From: Salvia splendens
Taxonomy: Eukaryota > Streptophyta > Magnoliopsida > Lamiales > Lamiaceae
Direction: 5' to 3'
DNA: 64,000 nucleotides
NCBI RefSeq assembly: GCF_004379255.2
Contig: NC_056033.1
Coordinates: 35,614,719 to 35,678,718, forward strand
Within the stretch, counting starts at the first letter, position 1; every line of letters begins with the position of its first letter. The position numbers and the translations under genes are program-made. Shown here piece by piece: positions 1 through 9,669 of the stretch. The notes beneath the pieces are model-generated. The model was not told where the DNA came from and ran no database searches. It was given only the letters and a program-made list of their open reading frames with translations.

Positions 1-421
1 GAAAAAGAATACCTAAGAAAAGTTAGGATTCAGAATCCTGGAAAGTTGTACTAACTTTCCTTGTTTCATGATTTTGATTACTTTCCCAATTTGATTAAAA
101 ACGGAAACAAACACAGGAATTTAAAATTTAAGGAATCAGATTACTTTCCCAGACAAATATTTATATTAAACTCAAACATGGAGCTTTTTTACTTACAAAA
201 TTTTAAAAAATATATTTAAATTTATTTTAGTGTAAACGTTATTTTACTCAAAAATCAAAACATGACTTAATTTTAGAGAACCATTGGAACTAACTACCTA
301 CTCCATTTTCATTTTTAGTGTACCATTGACAATTTTTAAGTTGAAGACTTGGGTCAATATTTAAAAGAGAACAAATTGTGGAATAAATTACGAAGGTTGA
401 TTATATTTTGGTCGGTCGCAT
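1..421. other. AT-rich intergenic DNA
   Basis: No gene is visible. The stretch is AT-rich and runs up to the left target-site duplication of the MULE-like element. Confidence 0.6.
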
Positions 422-430
422 ATTTAAAAA

Positions 431-1671
431 GAGTAAACTATTTTAATAATCTCTGATTTTATCGAAAAATGCATTAATAGTCCACGAAATTTTTTTATAG
501 CTTTTTTATACTATAAGTCTAAAATAACCTTAGACACCACTACTATGAATATTTAACATTTAAGGGTATTTTAGACCTTTCTACTCTACAATCATTACTT
601 GATATCACCTCTATCTCTCTCATGTTCATCTTCCTTACCATAAAGAAAGCTAATTGACATCAATGTCTATCTTGATTTTTAATTCTTTTTTCATTTTACC
701 TGAACTAATTATGATTTATTAACAGGACTAAGCTCATCAAGTTTTACGAACAATGCCGACAACTCGCTTTCTCAAGTTAATTCATAGTCAAAATCAGATC
801 ACGTATTGCAAAATATTAGTTGGTTCAAAAAAAATAATTAACGATTTTAGCTTTGGCAATTTTAAACTATTGGACACATATTTTGCATTGTTTGTAAATT
901 TTTCGTGATTACACTCTCGAACAAAATTAAAATTACTTGGTAATCGAGCATGGATATATTTTCAAGCCATACAAATTCCCAAATCAGCTGTTGTTCAATA
1001 CAAAATTTCCCTTCTCCTTAGCGGCGGAGAACAGCGCCTCTGGCCGCCGATCAACAACACCGGAGCTGCTCAGCATGCGGTGCGCGCCAATTTCAGAGCC
1101 ATGGTGCATGAATTTACCGGGATCACCACGCCACCCTTCAACACCTCCTCTTTCCATAGGAGCAGCCTCGATTTATTTGGCTCTAGATCTGCCCACTTCG
1201 TGCAGCTGCCGCCCCTCACCCTCACCCCTTCTTCTCCACCACCAACACCACCGCCTCCACCTCCCAAATCTCTTCAACATCCCAAACCAAAACCAAAACC
1301 AAAACATTCTCACATATCTCCTCCAATTAAACCTCAAAATCAAAACATTATCAGTGACAATAGTAATATGCACAAATAAAGCATCTCGATTACACTTCAA
1401 CTTATGCATATAGAAAAGTTAACATGAAATTAAAGAAAATGGGATAAGAAAGAGTCAGATGATGGATGAGTCAGCTAAAACATGCACAACTGAAAAGGTA
1501 ATTTTGTGCTCGACCGAAAATGCCGTCCGTGGCATTTAGGGGATTTTTCAAATTGAAAGGGGTAAAAAAGACTGATAGGTACCAAAATTAGGGACCAAAA
1601 ATGCTATAAAAAATTTTAGGGACTATTGGTGTATTTTACGACAAAATCAGAGACTATTAGCGTAGTTCACT
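431..1671. mobile_element. MULE-like (Pack-MULE-type) element carrying a VQ gene fragment
   Basis: The two ends are long imperfect inverted repeats. The left end (GAGTAAACTATTTTAATAAT, then CTCTGATTTTATCG) matches the reverse complement of the right end (AGTGAACTACGCTAATAGTC, then CTCTGATTTTGTCG), and the similarity runs for roughly 80-100 bp. A 9-bp direct repeat with one mismatch flanks it (422-430 ATTTAAAAA, 1672-1680 TTTTAAAAA), the TSD length typical of Mutator-like elements. The interior is a GC-rich coding-like block (1020-1280) in otherwise AT-rich DNA. No transposase is present. The exact ends are uncertain by one or two bases because the flanks are A/T runs. The TIR start resembles that of the second MULE-like MITE at 57979. 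Confidence 0.65.
1020..1379 (+). pseudogene. VQ-motif protein fragment (JAV1/VQ22-like), degenerate
   Basis: The frame read here contains NFRAMVHEFTGITTPPF followed by an SSLDLF block and a proline-rich tail, the order seen in the VQ22/JAV1 type of WRKY-interacting VQ proteins. The core motif FxxxVQxLTG reads FRAMVHEFTG, so the family-defining glutamine is histidine (codon CAT at the Q position), which would be expected to weaken WRKY binding. The reading frame is open from about 1011 but no ATG lies upstream in this frame, so the N-terminus is missing or frameshifted. The frame ends at a TAA at 1377. It lies inside a MULE-like element, so it is best read as a captured gene fragment. Expression is unknown. 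Confidence 0.6.
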
Positions 1672-1680
1672 TTTTAAAAA

Positions 1681-2098
1681 AATAAAACTATAAATTACCA
1701 AATTTGAATATTTTGTAATTATGGTGAAATCAAGATTGGTATCCAACCAAAATATACATGTGCACAAAACGACGAGATGACAAAATAACATTCTTTGGTA
1801 ACATTATACCAAATAAATCACTAAGTTTAATTAAATTTTGGTTGACTACACACTTTTAAAATCACAATTATCAATTTTTTCTTAATTTGGGAAAAATCGA
1901 GACTATGTTAGTCAGAAATATCTGCGCAGGAAAAACGACGTCGTCGCACTCACGCTAAGACTCACTTCTCTTTCTTCTCTATCGATAGTGTCGGTTGGTA
2001 GAGAACATAGTGTTTTGAGGTAAAAGAGACAAGCCGCTTGCACAAGCGAGTGAGAACAAAATTCAATTTTATTTGGAATAATAGAATGGGAAGAATAT
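1681..2098. other. Intergenic DNA without recognisable gene
   Basis: AT-rich sequence between the MULE-like element and a Stowaway-like MITE. Nothing coding was seen. Confidence 0.5.
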
Positions 2099-2101
2099 TA
2101 A

Positions 2102-2490
2102 TCCCTCTATCCCACTTTCATAGTCCTAGTTTTTCATATTAGTCCGTCTCATATTAGGAGTACCAATTAGAATCTTTCATAGTAATGAATAGACTTCACA
2201 TTCTACCAACTTCATTCCACTTACATTTTATTACTCTCTTAGTCTCTCATTTTTTGTTTACTTTTATCATTTTCGTCTGTTCCCCATTTACTTTCCACTT
2301 TCGCTTCCTATCATAAATATTAATTAGGCCACACATTTTACTAACTCATTTAACTCATATTTTATTATATAATTACTCCATATATAAAAATGAGACTCAC
2401 ATTGCACTAATCTTTTTCACTCATTTTTCTTTATTTTTCTTAAAGCCCGTGCACAACACAAAGTGGACTAAAAATAGAGGAGGAAGGAAG
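2102..2490. mobile_element. Degenerate Stowaway-like MITE
   Basis: The left end reads ATCCCTCTATCCCACTTTC. The right end, on the other strand, reads CTTCCTTCCTCCTCTATTTT followed by TAGTCCACTTTGTG. Both resemble the CTCCCTCCGTCCC terminal repeat of Stowaway (Tc1/mariner) MITEs, and both ends abut TA. The interior is AT-rich and non-coding. The repeat is eroded and the boundaries are approximate. Confidence 0.45.
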
Positions 2491-2640
2491 TACAAAAATA
2501 ATGCTATTAAATGAGGCAAACATTCCACTATCTTTTCACATTAAAATTCATGCACAATTCATCCGGAATTGCTAAAATAGAGACGAAGCCAAAAATGCAA
2601 TCGCGTATAAGATAACTAAAGTTTGATCTTCCTTTTGCAT

Positions 2641-3157
2641 TTATGGTGCTGAATCTCTCTGCTTGTAACGTTGATGCTCACATTGCTTCTCAAAAATCGC
2701 CCAATCGATTTTCCCGCCAACCCGCGTATCGCTGCTTACATTCACCAGACCCGACCCGATATCCGCATCCAGATCCGGCTGCGACATGATCTGATCCGCC
2801 ATGATCACCACCGTCGCGCGACTCCCCGACCGCCACGCCGCGGTAGAACAGCGTCGTCGTCACGTTCCCGTACTCGATCGACGCGAAGTTCGGATTCTTC
2901 ACCCACACGTCGGCGATCAGAGTCACGTTGCTGATCAGCCGGGAGATTCCGACGGTGACGTTTCCGATTCGGAAGATCGGGCAGCGGAGCCTGAACACGG
3001 TCGAGCCTAGGATCACGGCGACGGTGGCTAGAATGAGGACGGCCGCGGAGGCGAAGACGGAGCATTTGATGAGGCGGAATTTGCCTGCTGCGGCGGTGAT
3101 TCTCTTCTGTTCGTCATCGGCGGCTGCGAGTGCTGGCGATTGCTCGGAATTCATCAT
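2641..3157 (-). pseudogene. LEA_2 / NHL-like membrane protein, frameshifted
   Basis: The first frame (start 3157) gives a short polar N-terminus, one hydrophobic segment (about residues 33-55, VFASAAVLILATVAVILGST) and the start of a LEA_2 domain (GNVTVGISRLISNVTLIADV, then WVKNPNFASIEYGN and FYRGVAVGE). It then goes out of frame. Homology continues in another frame with VVIMADQIMSQPDLDADIGS and GLVNVSSDTRVGGK, ending at a TAA at 2641-2643. The linker usually found between these two blocks (about ten residues with basic amino acids) is missing, so a small deletion probably shifted the frame. LEA_2/NHL proteins of this kind are usually intronless, so a spliced explanation is less likely. The last residues also do not match the family. 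An intact copy would be a single-pass membrane protein of the NDR1/HIN1-like group. Confidence 0.7.
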
Positions 3158-3482
3158 CTTTGCTTGAAATTAGAGGTATTTTCTGTGTAATTGAATCGAT
3201 CTGTGTGCCTCTGTTTAAGGTGGAATTGCTTGCAAACAATGTTTTAATCACACATTTTATCATTGTTTGGAAGTATGGTGTGATTCAAAAAATTGCTTAA
3301 TTTGTGCAAAAAAGGGCATACATCGCACCTTCTGTTATTTAATGGGGAATGAACTTGTAACTAAAAGAGGCAGAAAAAAAGCTAGGTGTTGAACATTCAA
3401 CTCATCTATTGCATAAGTTTTGGCAGTTAAGGTTGTGGAAATTGTTTGGTTTTCACTTTTCTGCCCAATGCTGCAATTTTAA

Positions 3483-4186
3483 GAGCATCCACAACCGTGC
3501 TCTTGCCAGCGAGCACAGTTGTGGGCCCGGACCCACTTTTTCTGCCTGCTCTCTTGCAAGAGCACAACACTCACAGTTGTGCTCTTCCGCAAGGACGAGC
3601 ACAATTCAATTTAAAATTCAATTAAACAAAAACATTTCCATAGTATTAAAATTCATTAAAAACCTTAATAATATTACAAATGACAAATAAAATAACGACG
3701 ACATAATTAAAATTCTAAAAATTAAAAATTACATAATTAAAATACTAAAAATTACATAATTAGACTCCTCAAAATTAAAAATTACATAATTAAAATCCTA
3801 AAATTTGAGATTGAGAGAGTTGTTTGGTATAATGTCATTTTTTTGTGTTTGAAATGAGACTATTTATAGATGAAAGTATGAATTTTGGGTAAAAATAATG
3901 AAAAAAATAAATTAAAAGTGTGGAAAAAATGGATATATTCTATTAGGAAGTGGGAAAATATTTTTTTTATTAATTTTGAATTTTTCAGATTTTTTCGATT
4001 TTTAAAAAAAAATTAAAAAAATGATAAATCAACGGGCCAATCAGAGCATGCCACGTCGACGCCTCGTGCTCTTGCCGCTGGTACGGACGTGCTCTTAGCT
4101 AAGAGCACGTCCGTGCCAGCGGCGGAGCTCGTCCTTGCCAGCGGCACGGACGGACGGACGCCGTCCGTCCACTGTTGTGGATGCTC
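3483..4186. mobile_element. PIF/Harbinger MITE (704 bp)
   Basis: The terminal inverted repeats are GAGCATCCACAACCGTGCTC on the left and GAGCATCCACAACAGTGGAC on the right (reverse complement). The flanking 3-bp duplication TAA is at 3480-3482 and 4187-4189. Its first ~200 bp closely match the left end of the ORF1-bearing element at 42254-44011 (same CGTGCTCTTGCCA..GAGCAC stem and following AT-rich tract), so it looks like an internally deleted relative. The terminal regions contain repeated GAGCAC/GTGCTC words. It encodes nothing. Confidence 0.8.
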
Positions 4187-4189
4187 TAA

Positions 4190-5223
4190 TGCCATGATAC
4201 ATGTTTTAAGGGTTTCCACTTTTCTGCCAAATGCTATTTATTTTGGTCACAATAGCTATTTATTTTCATTTTCACAATGTAGTTACAGATGCAAATGCAA
4301 ATGAAGGTGTATGCATGTAGGTTAGGAACGTGTACTGCCGCATCAACATTTTGCGCGCCAAATATTTTTTGTGAGATACTCCAATTTTATTATCAAAATA
4401 TAAACGATTGATATAGTAGTAAATGATAACGGTGGAACAATTTTGGATAAACGCTTCCAATAATGACATTTTTTACCTTTTATCCTATACTATGACCAAA
4501 TGGTCTTTAATTTCATTTTCGACATTTTACCCTGTACTTTAGACATTTTGGTCTTTGATTTCATAACATTCGTATTCTTTATTCATTAGGTCTTTGATTT
4601 CATAACATTTGTATTCTGACCTTTTTTGTAGTTATTTAATTTTTTTTAGAGGACTTTTTTATTCAACTTTTTTAGTATGATCAATAATACTTCTCCACTA
4701 ACTAACTATCGAAACTTCTCTCTGTTCAATAAAGAAAAAACATCTTACTTTGTTTAAACACTATTGAATTCCCCTGTTCGACCTTTTCTTTTATAACGTC
4801 TAATTATTTTTCAGTGTTGCCTTAGAATCTGTAGTATATATATAACTTTTCAACGATTACAAATTTTACATAATGTTTTCCCAAAACAATGCATTTCCCT
4901 TGATTGGATTGACATTTGAGATGAAGAGGTAAACGTTGTTTTATTTTAAATGATCATCAAATTCACGAAAACGTAACTGCGAACGTTTCAGCTTAAGTTT
5001 TGTTTTGCCTAATAAGACGCATTCTTAAGGATATAATGGGTCGGATCGAAAATTACAGAAGATTATTAGCAACACTATTTTATAACACGAAGGAGAGTAG
5101 CTTTATTTTGTAATACAAGACAACATTCATATGATAATCACAATACACAGCTTAATACATATACTTATCCAAATTGGGTAGAGAATAGTTAATTAAGTAG
5201 AAGGGCGGGTTGCAATAAACATT
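4190..5223. other. Intergenic DNA, 3' side of LEA14-like gene
   Basis: AT-rich, with eroded copies of a 'tttggtctttgatttcat' motif around 4500-4600 that may be remains of an old repeat. The part next to 5223 is probably the 3' UTR of the LEA14-like gene. No gene seen. Confidence 0.5.
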
Positions 5224-5747
5224 CTAAACGCAGTCCTTGAGAGACGGCAATTTCATCTCACCCTTGTGCGTGAGCGGAATCGTGAAATTCCCAAACACGG
5301 GAAGATCCACGACTATTCCGATCTCGACGGTGTAATCCACGTCCCAATCGGCGCCGATGTCCTTGATCAAGCTCACCAACACACTGTGCGGAACCTTCAT
5401 CCCCACCTCAAGGATCGTCTTGTCGTTCCCCTTCAGCGATCCCGGATCCGGTATGTTCCCCGACGCGATAACCCTACAAATCAACATTCCTCTAAATCAA
5501 TCGATTCCACGCGATTTTAATTTAATTTAATTTAATTTAATTACCTGTCGACGCTTTTGAGAGTGTAGGTGATTTCGCCGACGGGAACGGAGACGCCGTA
5601 GGGATTGACGACGGTGACCTTCGCGAGATAGGTGATGCCGTCGCGGCCGACGTGCTTCAGATCTACGTCGTCCACGGACGCCGACGGCTTCTCTATGTCC
5701 GCCACCTTATCGGCGACGAAATCCTTTGCCTTGTCCACGTATTGCAT
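5224..5747 (-). CDS. LEA14: LEA14-like desiccation protein (LEA_2 family), 2 exons
   Basis: Exon 1 is 5545-5747 and exon 2 is 5224-5473; a 71-bp GT-AG intron holds a short TTTAA repeat. Joined, they encode 150 residues, close to the ~151 of Arabidopsis LEA14. The start MQYVDKAKDFVADKVADIEK and the blocks DVDLKHVGRDGITYLAKV, ASGNIPDPGSLKGND, DWDVDYTVEIGIV and LPVFGNFTIPLTHKGEMKLP follow the family order. LEA14-type proteins are small, folded, cytosolic 'atypical' LEA proteins with a fibronectin-like fold, induced by drying, salt, wounding or light. All residues are in frame and no lesion is seen. A Ty3/gypsy element begins 112 bp upstream of the ATG, so the gene keeps a TATA-like and a CCAAT motif but has lost its neighbouring upstream promoter to a position 11 kb away. 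Confidence 0.88.
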
Positions 5748-5821
5748 CGCTGCTGTTTGATTATGGTGATGAGAGACAAGTTTTGGTTGAGGTGATTTTA
5801 TGAACGTCGGGATGAAGTACT

Positions 5822-5848
5822 AATTATAGAGAGTTGTTTGCAGATTGG
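5822..5848 (-). promoter_or_regulatory. Residual core promoter of LEA14-like gene
   Basis: On the minus strand a TATAATT motif (5822-5828) lies about 75 bp upstream of the ATG, and a CCAAT box (AACCAATC core, 5844-5848) lies about 20 bp further out. The retrotransposon junction is only 10 bp beyond the CCAAT box. Motif-level evidence only. Confidence 0.45.
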
Positions 5849-5858
5849 TTATGAACGC

Positions 5859-6483
5859 TGATGAATCCGCGAATTATTGATGTTAATAAATGCTGGTAGA
5901 GAATGAAGATTATGACACAAAGAATTTACGTGGTTCGATTTACTGAAGTAAATCTACGTCCACGGGAAAAAGGGAGGGCAAGATTGTATTGCTTGATCTG
6001 TTTTCTACAGCTTACAAATACAAACTTGCTATTTGCTATATGGTGTTTTATCTCTAGAGAGCTTAACCCTTTTCTATCAGATCTAAGTTCTATTTATACA
6101 TTGAACTAGGATCGTGGTTTGCAGCCCCACTAACAAGATCGTGGGTGAGCAATAACTGCTCAATAACTGCTTCATACCACTAAATAGATCGTGGGTATAG
6201 TGGAGGTCGTGGAGGCCTTTCGTGAGTCCACCAACTCCTAGTTCGGTCGAATGCTGAGACCGAACTGCTGGACTTTACCGATCAGCTCTTGCCGATCTGA
6301 GAGGAGAGCTTGACTGGTCGGCTTTTACCGAGCTGTAGGCTGAGTCCGAACTCTTTGGTCGTGCCGAACTCTTTGGTCGTGCCGAACTCTTTGGTGCCGA
6401 ACAGATACTCTTTCTTGGGCTCTGGGCTGATGGGCCGTCACTGTTATTGGGCTTGCCATTAGGGTTTAGTTCGTACCCCATCA
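5859..6483 (-). repeat. 3' LTR of the Tat element
   Basis: 625 bp, same as 16202-16826. It contains a TATAAATAG box on the minus strand (about 6090-6098) and an internal short tandem repeat built on CCGAACTCTTTGGTCGTG (about 6348-6400). It lies directly upstream of, and in the same direction as, the LEA14-like gene. Confidence 0.95.
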
Positions 6484-6500
6484 CTACCCCCCCCCGAAAA
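6484..6500 (-). other. Polypurine tract of the Tat element
   Basis: Read on the minus strand this is CTTTTCGGGGGGGGGGTAG immediately before the TGATG start of the 3' LTR, the usual place for the plus-strand primer. Confidence 0.7.
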
Positions 6501-6817
6501 GCGAAGTGGATCACTTCGGCGAGGTGAGTCACTTCGGCATTCTGGATAACGGTAAGGGGGAGGCTGACGTCAGGGGACGTGCCTAGCGCATGCCTGCATT
6601 AAATGCGACAGTAAAATCCGGCCGTTGATTCCTGAAAAGGTGGGATTCGAAACGGCGCAACGATTTCGAAATCTTTCCCGTATCTGATAAATACGCTCTT
6701 TCTTCATCATTGAAGCACTTTTGCTGTTGCGTCTTCTATACTCTCTTTCTTGCGAAAATTCTCTCTCCGCTTTCAAGAATTTTTTCAGACTATCTTCACC
6801 TTCAAAAAGTAAGAAAA

Positions 6818-8678
6818 ATGTCTTCTTCTTCTTCTTCGGAGTCGGGTAGCGTTAGGAAAGGGGGTAAGGGGTCTTCTAGCCGGAAAGAATCCGGGGAGAA
6901 GACCGTAGAGTATTTTCACAGTATCTTGAGTAAGGATACTGTGATATCCCTTTACGAAAAATACTCTTTTCCTGGGGGGAAGGCGGTGGTACCTGACGGT
7001 GATCACAGGGCTGACTCCCCGCCGGAGGGTTACGTCACCGTGTACGAGGCCTGCTTAGAATGCGGGCTTCGTTTCCCCCTCCCTTCTGCCTTTATAGATT
7101 TACTAGATTTTTTTCAGCTTCCTTTAGGCCAAGTGACTCCGAACTCTTGGAGGCACTTGTCGGCCTTCGCTGCCGAACTCCGTAGGTTAGGAAGGGATTT
7201 GTCTTTGAAGGCGATCCTTAAATTCTTTCAATTTAAGAGGAAGGGGTCTTGGTTTTACTTGATCCCTTTACAGCCCTTTAGAGCCTTTTGTAAAACGAAG
7301 TGGCCGAAGTGGCAAAATCGCTTCTTCTACTATGATAGGACCGCGGCTCCTAGTTTTCCCTGGAGAGGGCCGGAGTCCGTTATCCGTCACCCTCGGCCTG
7401 AACCGTTGGACGAGCTCGATGGCGAGCTCAACAAGATTCCCATAGTTAGGAAACAATACCCGGAGTCTGAGCTCGTCAAGGGCGACGTCGTGTTCGACAT
7501 CTCGTCTTCGGACGAAGAGGCCGAGGGTGAGGATTTCTCTTTATCTTTATGCTCTACTGCTTTAACGAAGAAAACCTGACTTTGCTTTCTTGCTTTTTGG
7601 CAGTGTACATGCTGAGTAAGGCTACCCGAAAATCTTCGGAGTCCAAGGAGCCGGAGAGGCCGAAAACGACCAGCTCGGCGTCTGATGCCGAGAGGACTCC
7701 GAAAAGGCAAAAAACCTCTTCGGATCCGAAGAAGGCGGAGTCGACTTCGGCAAAGGGGAAGGGGAGGGCCCAGAAGCCCCCGAGAGTGCCAGAGAAAGAT
7801 GTGGTCTTGGCGCCTCCTTCGGAACATATCTGTGAGCCGTTTTTATGGCCCACGGACTTCGCCGAGGTGAACTCTCTTCTTGATTTTCTGGCCTTGCTTT
7901 TTTTTCTGTATTTTTTGTGGCCCCTTTGTTGACTTTTTTCTTTATCCATTTTCAGAGGAACGATATGCTCTCCAAGCTCGTCGCCGTCGAACTCTCCAAA
8001 GCGTCCAATGACTATGCCGAGATGCAGAGGAAGTTGGCGGCTGCTTGTCATCGGGCCGAACAGGCTGAGGCTAACTTTGAGAAGGCCAGAGCTGCTAGGA
8101 TTTCGGCCCAGGATGAAGCTCAGTTTGCCAAAAACCAGCTCGTCATCCAGCGAGAGCAGACGAAGCGGAGCGATGCTGCTGCCGTGGTTGCCCAAGGGGA
8201 GGCTCTCCGTGTTTACACGGAGAAACTCTTTTTGAGCAGCCAGTTCTCGGCCTTTGTCGGTAGCCTGGTAAGGCTAATTGCCGATAAGGGCGAGCAGGGG
8301 GCCGACGTCGTGCTGCCTCTGTACAGCCGAGAGATAGCAGCTCGGCTCCAGAATCTGCCGCTCCTTGAGGAGCTCGCTTCATCCTCGGTCCTGCTTTCTG
8401 CAGACCGAGTCCGGAGTTGTCGAGCTGATCGGGACGAGAACCTGGAGGCTATCTTTGCCTCCGTGGGACCCGTTTCACCCGCTTCGACTTACAACGGAGA
8501 GGGTGAGGCCGAGCCGCTGGAGCTGGAGGCCGAAGTCGAGCGGGCCGGGCATCCGGAGAAGGAGGCCGATCAGGAGGCGGAGGCGAGGCCGGCAGGAGAC
8601 GAGGCCGGGGCTGAGGTAGTTCAGGAGAAAGAAGCTGAACCAGACCAAGGAGCCGGAGACGAAGCTGGCGAAGTATGA
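6818..8678 (+). CDS. Antisense three-exon gene inside the Tat element ('putative gypsy-type transposon' protein)
   Basis: On the strand opposite to gag-pol, three exons fit canonical GT-AG introns: 6818-7526, 7604-7866 and 7956-8678. Phases agree at both junctions and the joined frame is 564 residues. I chose ATG 6818 because it precedes a serine run (MSSSSSSES) and no earlier ATG is in frame. The first exon has the globular block typical of plant proteins annotated as 'putative gypsy type transposon' or Transposase_28 (VTVYEACLECGLRFPLPSAF, FFQLPLGQVTPNSWRHLSAF, then RRLGRDLSLKAILKFFQFKR). Exon 2 is charged and low-complexity. Exon 3 is a long coiled coil (KLAAACHRAEQAEANFEKAR region) with an acidic tail. 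Its molecular role is unknown. It has the base use of the rest of the element (dense TTCGG/CCGAA), so it belongs to it and is not a recent capture. Confidence 0.72.
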
Positions 8679-8880
8679 TTTCGTCTCCCTTCTCTTAGTC
8701 TAGTTTCTTCCTTGTAAAATGGCCTTGAAGCCCCCCTAGTGTAAAAAATTTTCCTTGTGAATGAAAAATTCTCTACACTTGTCTTCGTATAGCTTTTCGT
8801 ACTCGCCTTTATTCCTGTAGTATTTTACTATCTGCTCGGTACATCTGCCGAACTAATATAGCTGCTTTGTACTCAAGGAG

Positions 8881-9669
8881 ATGGAGATACTTCACTGGAA
8901 ACGGCTGTACTCTTCGGCTTTAGACGAAGCTGAGAAAAGAGCTATAGCCGATCAGACGAAGAATGACGAGCTTCTGGCTCGTTTAGTGAAGCTGGAGGCC
9001 GATAATAAGGACTTAGAGTCCGATAAGAAGGATCTGGAGGCCGAGCTGAATACGACCATTGCTGAGAGGACTGCGTACGAGGATTACATCCGTGTGCGCG
9101 GGGGCTTGACCATATCAGATGTTCAGAGTCGAGTTGACGAACTGTGGGAGGAATATCATGTACTCCGGAGGGACAATGCGCTGGAGAGCTCGGCTTGCCA
9201 ACAAGTTGTGAAATCATTACGGCGCTGGGCTTCTCGGTACGACATTGTTCTTTCTCGGCGCCCCTCCATAGAAAGATTCCTTCGGCATGTCGTGCCAACA
9301 GATGCTCGCACTCCAGATCAAGCCTCTGGTTCCCTTGTTCAAAATCCTACTTCCAGTCATCAACGAACTCCGGAACAGCCGGAAACGTCAAGACGAGAAC
9401 GGGCTCAGGAGCAACCGGAATCGTCAAGACAGGGACGGACTGACATTCGCCGAGGAGTTGTGACTATGAGCGAGCAAGATCAGCAGATGATTATTGCAGA
9501 GACTCTTCATCGCCGAGGTGTTAGGACTTCTCGGGCTCGGGGAAGAGGCGTTGGGTCGAGGATAGCATCTCGTCGACCTGCTTATTCTTCATCTGCTCGG
9601 AACAACCGAACTCGGCTTCCAGAGGATTTTGCAGATAGGTGGCTTAACTTCAGCAACCCTGGACAGTAG
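8881..9669 (+). CDS. Second antisense ORF of the Tat element, coiled-coil protein
   Basis: An uninterrupted 262-residue ORF starting MEILHWKRLYSSALDEAEKR, 200 bp downstream of the preceding antisense gene. Residues ~15-65 are a heptad-like acidic/basic coiled coil (LEADNKDLESDKKDLEAELN). The middle has a WEEYHVLRRD block. The C-terminal third is rich in Q, P, S and R (repeats of EQPE/SRRER type) and ends in an RG-rich stretch. I do not recognise a catalytic domain. It could be a separate protein or the 3' part of the upstream gene after alternative splicing. Proteins of this look are common in Tat-type elements and their function is not known. Confidence 0.55.
   Translation: MEILHWKRLYSSALDEAEKRAIADQTKNDELLARLVKLEADNKDLESDKKDLEAELNTTIAERTAYEDYIRVRGGLTISDVQSRVDELWEEYHVLRRDNALESSACQQVVKSLRRWASRYDIVLSRRPSIERFLRHVVPTDARTPDQASGSLVQNPTSSHQRTPEQPETSRRERAQEQPESSRQGRTDIRRGVVTMSEQDQQMIIAETLHRRGVRTSRARGRGVGSRIASRRPAYSSSARNNRTRLPEDFADRWLNFSNPGQ

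Noticed and set aside
1070..1409. Minus-strand ORFs over the VQ fragment (Gly- and Trp-rich)
   Set aside because: Shadows of the proline-rich coding strand; low-complexity translation without family features.
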